In this document: in pieces, positions 59,011 through 64,000 of the stretch
How positions within the stretch are numbered: the first letter of the stretch is position 1
How the letters are laid out: each line of letters begins with the position of its first letter
From: Nereocystis luetkeana
Lineage: Eukaryota; Sar; Phaeophyceae; Laminariales; Laminariaceae
Direction: 5' to 3'
DNA length: 64,000 nucleotides
Assembly: GCA_031213475.1 (NCBI GenBank)
Contig: JARUPZ010000005.1
Coordinates: 5,886,988 to 5,950,987 of the forward strand
Translations under genes and position numbers: made by a program
The notes under the pieces: generated by a model
Seen by the model: only the letters and a program-made list of their open reading frames with translations
Databases searched by the model: none
Told to the model about the DNA's origin: nothing

Positions 59011-61844
59011 CTCGAAATCGAACGCTTTCGAGCCGCGAGCAATGTCGGTACAACCACCAAAAACCGTCAAACCGGGTGCTGCACATGTGATATAGGGCGA
59101 GTTTTGACGTCGTGAAAAGCTGTTTTGGATCATCGTGATTCTTACTGATATCAAAGTAGTAGTGGAGCTCGAGCAGGGTCCAACAACAGCATCATACGAT
59201 GGTGAAACAACAGAAGGAGGAGCAGCAGCAGCAGCAACGTCAAGCCGAGTGGTAAAAATCGACGGGGATCTAACGAAGACGGCACGAGCAAACGTGAACC
59301 GACGGAGGATGACAAACGAACCGCGCATACGCGTCATACACCCGCTCCTGCTAGGAGAGCCAACGTCTTTCGCACCGTGTAGGCGGTTTGTGTTGTCTGT
59401 CCACAGGTGCTGCAGGCAGGCTTCTTCTTTCCGCTGCTGTATGCAGTTGAGTTGTCTCTACTCGGGGCAAGGTCTTCGTGCCGAAACTCATCATCATCGC
59501 CACGGACAACCAACAACGCGGTGTAGCGAGCGTCGCTCCTCATCCTTCTATACGGGAGGTGTCGGTTGGTTAAATAATAAAATTGCGGCGGGTTTTCGAT
59601 ACGTAACGGCAAAGTACGATATCGACCAACAACGCGGCGGGACAAAGATATACCTTATCGTGTCAAGCGTACACGATTGTGTGTGTACAGCAGTGTGCTG
59701 CGGTAGAAGGAGATGGGAGGATGATTTGGAAATTGGGTGTTGTTGCAGAGCTTATAGAGGGAGGTACTGCTTTGTTTGTCTGCAGTAGTCCACAGCGCGG
59801 CCAATGTAGTGTACAAAAGACGACAGAGAGGATTGCGTGAACCCCTCGGTAGCTCGGAAGACTTTTATTTCGACGGACTTCGGGTGAAGCGGCGGTAGAT
59901 GACGAGGACGGGATGTTCAAAGTGCAGGAGGGCAGGAACACATGCGTGTTTCGAAGATGACGTCGCAAAGGACAAGATCTTGGAACGTTGCACGAAGACA
60001 GCGTGCAAAAGATGATTTCGGAGTATGTGAGAGATACTTTTTTTTTTACGGTGTTGCACGAAGGGAGCTTTAAAAAGTTGTGAGTACGTGAGGTATATAT
60101 ATTGTTTAACAAGTTGGTATTAGAGGCAATACTATGATGAAGTCATAACTTGGGCATCACGCTGTCTATATATAGTTAATAGATAAATAAACCCGCAAAA
60201 GGGACTTTTTTCGCATCGATTTTTTTTGTGTTTTTTTTTGTCCTTTTTTTTGGTGATGGAAGTAACTTTCATTTGAAGGATTAGCACCTACTACACAACA
60301 GGCGCACAGGGAAGCTCTCAGAGCGTGGTTAGACTCTGCTAAACTCCAGGGGCTTCCGCTTTCCAACGATGCTACATATAATTGACATTGTAGGCCTAAC
60401 GATGAGGCAGGGGTGGATTAAAATGAGTACTTCAAACAAACCTTTTTTTACGGGGGGAGTTTTTTCAACCCCAATTCCCTTCGGAATGATGTTTATGTCT
60501 ACGTATGTTTGTCAAATTTCGCACTTTTGCCAACTTTTCTCTTTGTACGAGCACTTTTCGGCAAAACACTAAGTACTCGGACTCATGAAGCCCGGCCGGA
60601 CACATTGGTCGAGGTCTCGCCGCCATCTGTGTACTCTGGAGCGCGTGGCGGGCGCTCAAAGTTTTTTTCGGCGGGAGTGGATAAGATGATTTCCCTGGTT
60701 TCAGTACGAGAGCCCTTATTTTGTACGTACGTATCGATAAATGTTAATGCTGTCTGTTTTTTTCCCTAGGCTCTCATGAGCTGTGAACACACAGCTCAGA
60801 CATATATATACCAGATACATAACAGACACCATGCACAGATCCCACCGTTCCAACGCTGCCGCCCACATGCCGTGCGTGTGCGACACACCCATGTGCGCAG
60901 TGTTGCTGTGGCTGGTTGTGTTTGTCGGAGTATTTGACCGACTGCCAGTTTTTTTTCTCGTACATGTGTACCCAGGCTGACGTACATCCCTGTACATGTT
61001 TTGTGTTGTTGCACGGAGCACGGACTGTCTGCGTATGGACGTTGACATCCATATATATATTGTTATGTGCAGTCACTTCACACGAGCTTACTAAGAGTAT
61101 CTTATGATAGATGCGGAGAGATACGATATGCGGCGAGACTTGAGTTTGTTCTTTCTTGCCGGCGCACTGTATTCAACTTACCTCTATCATACTGATCGTA
61201 ACGCAGGGTAGCTAGCTTACCACCACAGGTATCAAGTAACGTTCCAGAACGGTACGAGTACGCTACATAGAACGTTGCAGGGACATTGCTAGGAACGGTT
61301 CAGGGAACCTTGACGGGCTGCTGTGGAATAAACCTGCCCGTAGCATGGGCATTGTCTCGTGATCAGGTGATGGCGTCGCCCATCTCAATCATTCCTTTCC
61401 TTTCCTCTCCTTTCCCATTCCTTTCCTCCTCTCTCCTCTCTCATCTTCCCTCTTCTCCTCTTGATCTCTGAGATCAAGATTCCTTCTATAATGGCCAATT
61501 AAGCGCCAATTTCAAACCATCTTCTTTCTTCGTCACAAGTGATCTTCACAGACACTTCGGTGCCACCTCTGCCATCTCTCTTCACAGAGACAGAGCCTCG
61601 ACACATGCATTATTCCTTCAGGTCATGAGCCTCGAGTTGCACGTCGACTGGCACCACGGAACGACATCTCCATCGGTTCGTCAAGTTCTACAGGAATTAC
61701 GAAGGACGTCCATCCGGTTTTTAAGTGCGGAGGAAAAGGTATTTTTTGTTCTCCAACAACCACAGGACCAGCACCGACCTGGCGACATCTACATCGAATT
61801 TCGTCAAGTGTGTTTTACAGGGGTTCCTCATGGAGGACTGCTTT
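59011..61844. other. No recognisable gene
   Basis: The longest frame (59135-59788) has Ala and Cys runs from triplet repeats and no domain. 61380-61470 is CTTTCC/TCTC-rich low complexity. Nothing else is supportable. Confidence 0.4.
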
Positions 61845-62410
61845 CACGCTCCCATGCGCGAAGCAGGTAAGGGGACTACTGGTGCGCATTCACGCGCGTA
61901 GCACGTACGAGTAAGGAGTCCGGTTTCACGCTTCCACGCGCGAAACTCGTACCCGTACGTACAACGTTGTTTTCACGCTGTAAGCGCAAAATAAGTCACG
62001 CAATCTTTTTTGTGCTATCACACGCAAAACTTTGTTGTCAACACTGCTTTGAAGCTGTAAGCGCGGAACATGTCACACAAATATTTCTACTCATCACACG
62101 CGAAGCTAGTTTTCACACTGCTTCCACGCTGTAAAGTACGAAGAACGTTACAAGACTATTTTTTACGCCATCACAAGCAAAGTTAGTTTCAAGCCAGTTT
62201 TCACGCCATCGAGCGCGAAGTACGGTAAAGCCACTTCTTCGAGTGCATTGTTCAAGACCTACACGCGCTGTAGTACGCGCAGCCAGGTCTTTGACGAATC
62301 AGCTACTCAGCGTAGTATCGGGGGAACCACCTCCTGCCTATACGGGGCTTTCACGCCTGTACGGGGCATCCATTTCCAGCAACGGCTTTCACGCTTCAAG
62401 CGGGGGGCAC
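61845..62410 (+). repeat. Degenerate 'TTTCACGC...GCGAA' tandem array
   Basis: Inverted-repeat-like units of 40-60 bases (TTTTCACGC followed by GCGCGAAG or variants) recur about ten times. From 62411 to 63534 I see only short frames and TACCAGGTA at 62921-62929. Confidence 0.55.
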
Positions 62411-63530
62411 GAATTTTGACTCTTAAATAATACTCGAACAATACTCCTGCGTAACGGGTTTTCGTTCATAGCGAAAGGGCGTCTATGCATGCGTGTACGA
62501 GTAGCAGTAGTGATCTGCTCACTCTTCACAAAGCCAGGTTATCGATTTCAAAACTGCTCTGCGCGCATGAACTTGACCAGGAAATTACTTTTCCTTGCAC
62601 ACAAGCACTCTTTGTGTAACCTGCACCGGACAAATCCACACGACAATAGTGCGTACATCGTTCAACAGCTGGGGAGCAAACATGGCACTAGCCATCACTT
62701 CAGCGACGGTCAACTAAACGGCCGATTCAACGTCGCAGACTACACGTCATCCACAGCGATGGAGGTACACCGCCCAGCTGCATCTACTCCATCAGCTTCT
62801 TCGACTACTGCTGTGACTACCACGACTACTTTGCGATATAGGTCTACTACTCGTACGACCACTACCGCTTCATCAACGCGTCCTGTTCATCGCAGCGACT
62901 TGGAGTTCAACATCATTACATACCAGGTACGTATCTGCAGCATTGGCCCCTGGTATTTCTACTTCTACGACAGCCAGGTCCTGCGGCTCCTACAGCAGTA
63001 GTACCTACAGCGTTTCTTCCTGTACTACAACATCGACACTACCATGAGCAAACATCTGGCAGCATCAACGTGGTCTACGCAACGCACGAGGGAACGTCTC
63101 CATGATCGAACCAACGCCCGCTTATCAATCAACGGGCGTACGGGGGGATCAGAGATCGAGACTTTCCGACGGCAACTTCTTCACAGCAATTAGTTCAACT
63201 CTTGTTTTTCAAAACGCACCACCACAGGACCTGACACCACATCCAGCCGAGCCAACTCATCATTATCATCGGAGCTGCATGGGCTATCATCGTCACCAGC
63301 AGCATAACTTCGCAACCAACTCTCCAAGCGACTTCGTTCTGCTCTCTTCTACTTCCTGAACATGAAGATCATCACGAGCAGCAACACCAACTACGACGCA
63401 GCACTGCGCCATGAAGCAGACGAGCCTCCAACAATACGCGCCAGGTTATTTCTTACTGTTTTTCTTATTGCTTTTGTGGGGAAGGCCTACGTTTGCAAAG
63501 ATTTATTTCGAGTACGTATCATACATACAC

Positions 63531-63609
63531 GCTCAAAGCATGCTGAATGTACTAAACAATTCAGTCACGCTTAAAGCATGCTGAATGTACTAAACTATTC
63601 AGTACGTTT
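63531..63609 (+). repeat. Two-unit 42-bp tandem repeat
   Basis: 'cgct-aaagcatgctgaatgtactaaac-attcag' occurs twice in succession, with TACCTGGTA at 63615-63623 just after. The remaining 63624-64000 shows nothing supportable. Confidence 0.75.
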
Positions 63610-64000
63610 AAGTCTACCTGGTACAGTTTTTGACTTTTCTGATTTAGGCATCCATTCAGGGGGCGCGTTGGACACAGCAGACGGGTTAGCGCTATATTTC
63701 CTAGGGTATCCATCTCTGGTAATCACACCACGATTTGTTTTATCCCTTGATTTTCATCTATACTAGGTACTACTCTGTAGTAATACGAGTTAGTACGAGT
63801 AGTACGTACACACGTATATACTGGACAACACGTCCCAGTTTTCTCAAATGTCACTTCAACTATCCACTGTTGATTGCTGCACAAATGAGTGCTATTACGT
63901 ACTGGTGTGTAGAGGTGCGACGTTATTTTTTGTCTGGGTATACACCCACCGACTTTTGAGTGTTCTGCAAGTATAATGCACTATTTTCGTAGCTCTAGAT

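Noticed and set aside
59135-59788. 217-codon plus-strand frame as a gene
   Set aside because: No domain, triplet-repeat-derived Ala and Cys runs, and the opposite strand is also open.
60296-60360. Small structured RNA with a GGAAGC/GCTTCC stem
   Set aside because: The stem is only six pairs and no family features are visible.

Overview
The window is nuclear DNA of a eukaryote with a repeat-rich genome. Spliced genes with GT/AG introns, LTR- and DIRS-type retroelements, tRNA-derived SINE-like insertions, many short inverted-repeat transposons, microsatellites and the absence of operons all rule out a prokaryote or organelle. The Copia Gag and integrase and the DIRS-type reverse transcriptase/tyrosine-recombinase proteins resemble families I associate with brown algae and other stramenopiles. 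That assignment is from memory of the families and is only moderately secure.

Layout. 0-7.6 kb: dispersed repeats and one 829-bp terminal-inverted-repeat (TIR) element with TTA target duplications (4207-5035). 7.7-13.3 kb: a decayed Copia retrotransposon on the minus strand, with a probable 5' LTR at its high-coordinate end and a 255-bp MITE-like element inside its integrase. 13.3-17.8 kb: mostly non-coding, with tRNA-like debris and an exon-like fragment. 17.9-19.5 kb: a three-exon host gene of unknown function whose splice phases all agree. 19.6-25.6 kb: non-coding, with tandem repeats and a dispersed repeat. 25.6-26.7 kb: a zinc-finger plus bromodomain protein, the clearest host gene. 26.7-35.3 kb: stacked repeats, including a copy of the Copia LTR-like unit split by a 2.9-kb repeat that itself carries a 725-bp Harbinger-like element. 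35.5-39.1 kb: a DIRS-type retroelement on the minus strand (RT, RNase H and tyrosine recombinase, all frame-broken). 39.1-42.9 kb: microsatellite and minisatellite arrays. 43.1-45.7 kb: the 5' half of a second DIRS-like element (CCCH zinc-finger Gag, intergenic hairpin, truncated RT). 45.7-52.9 kb: CAG-rich array, a 799-bp Harbinger-like element and the second copy of the 2.9-kb repeat. 53-64 kb: two exon-like frames, a TIR element with a SINE nested in it, a small ORF, and tandem arrays.

Most notable signal. The nine-base word TACC(A/T)GGTA occurs about 32 times by my count, where roughly 0.5 is expected by chance. Comparing paired repeat copies inside the window shows several sites where one copy has a plain TA and the other has TA-CCAGG-TA or TA-CCTGG-TA at exactly the same position. 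At least one TA-TTAA-TA site behaves the same way, and one TA-CAGTAG-TA site is similar but less clean. These look like insertions of a few bases with duplication of TA, as expected for excision footprints of TA-targeting DNA transposons, or for an undescribed micro-insertion process. The same filled/empty comparison gives empty sites for two Harbinger-like elements and one SINE.
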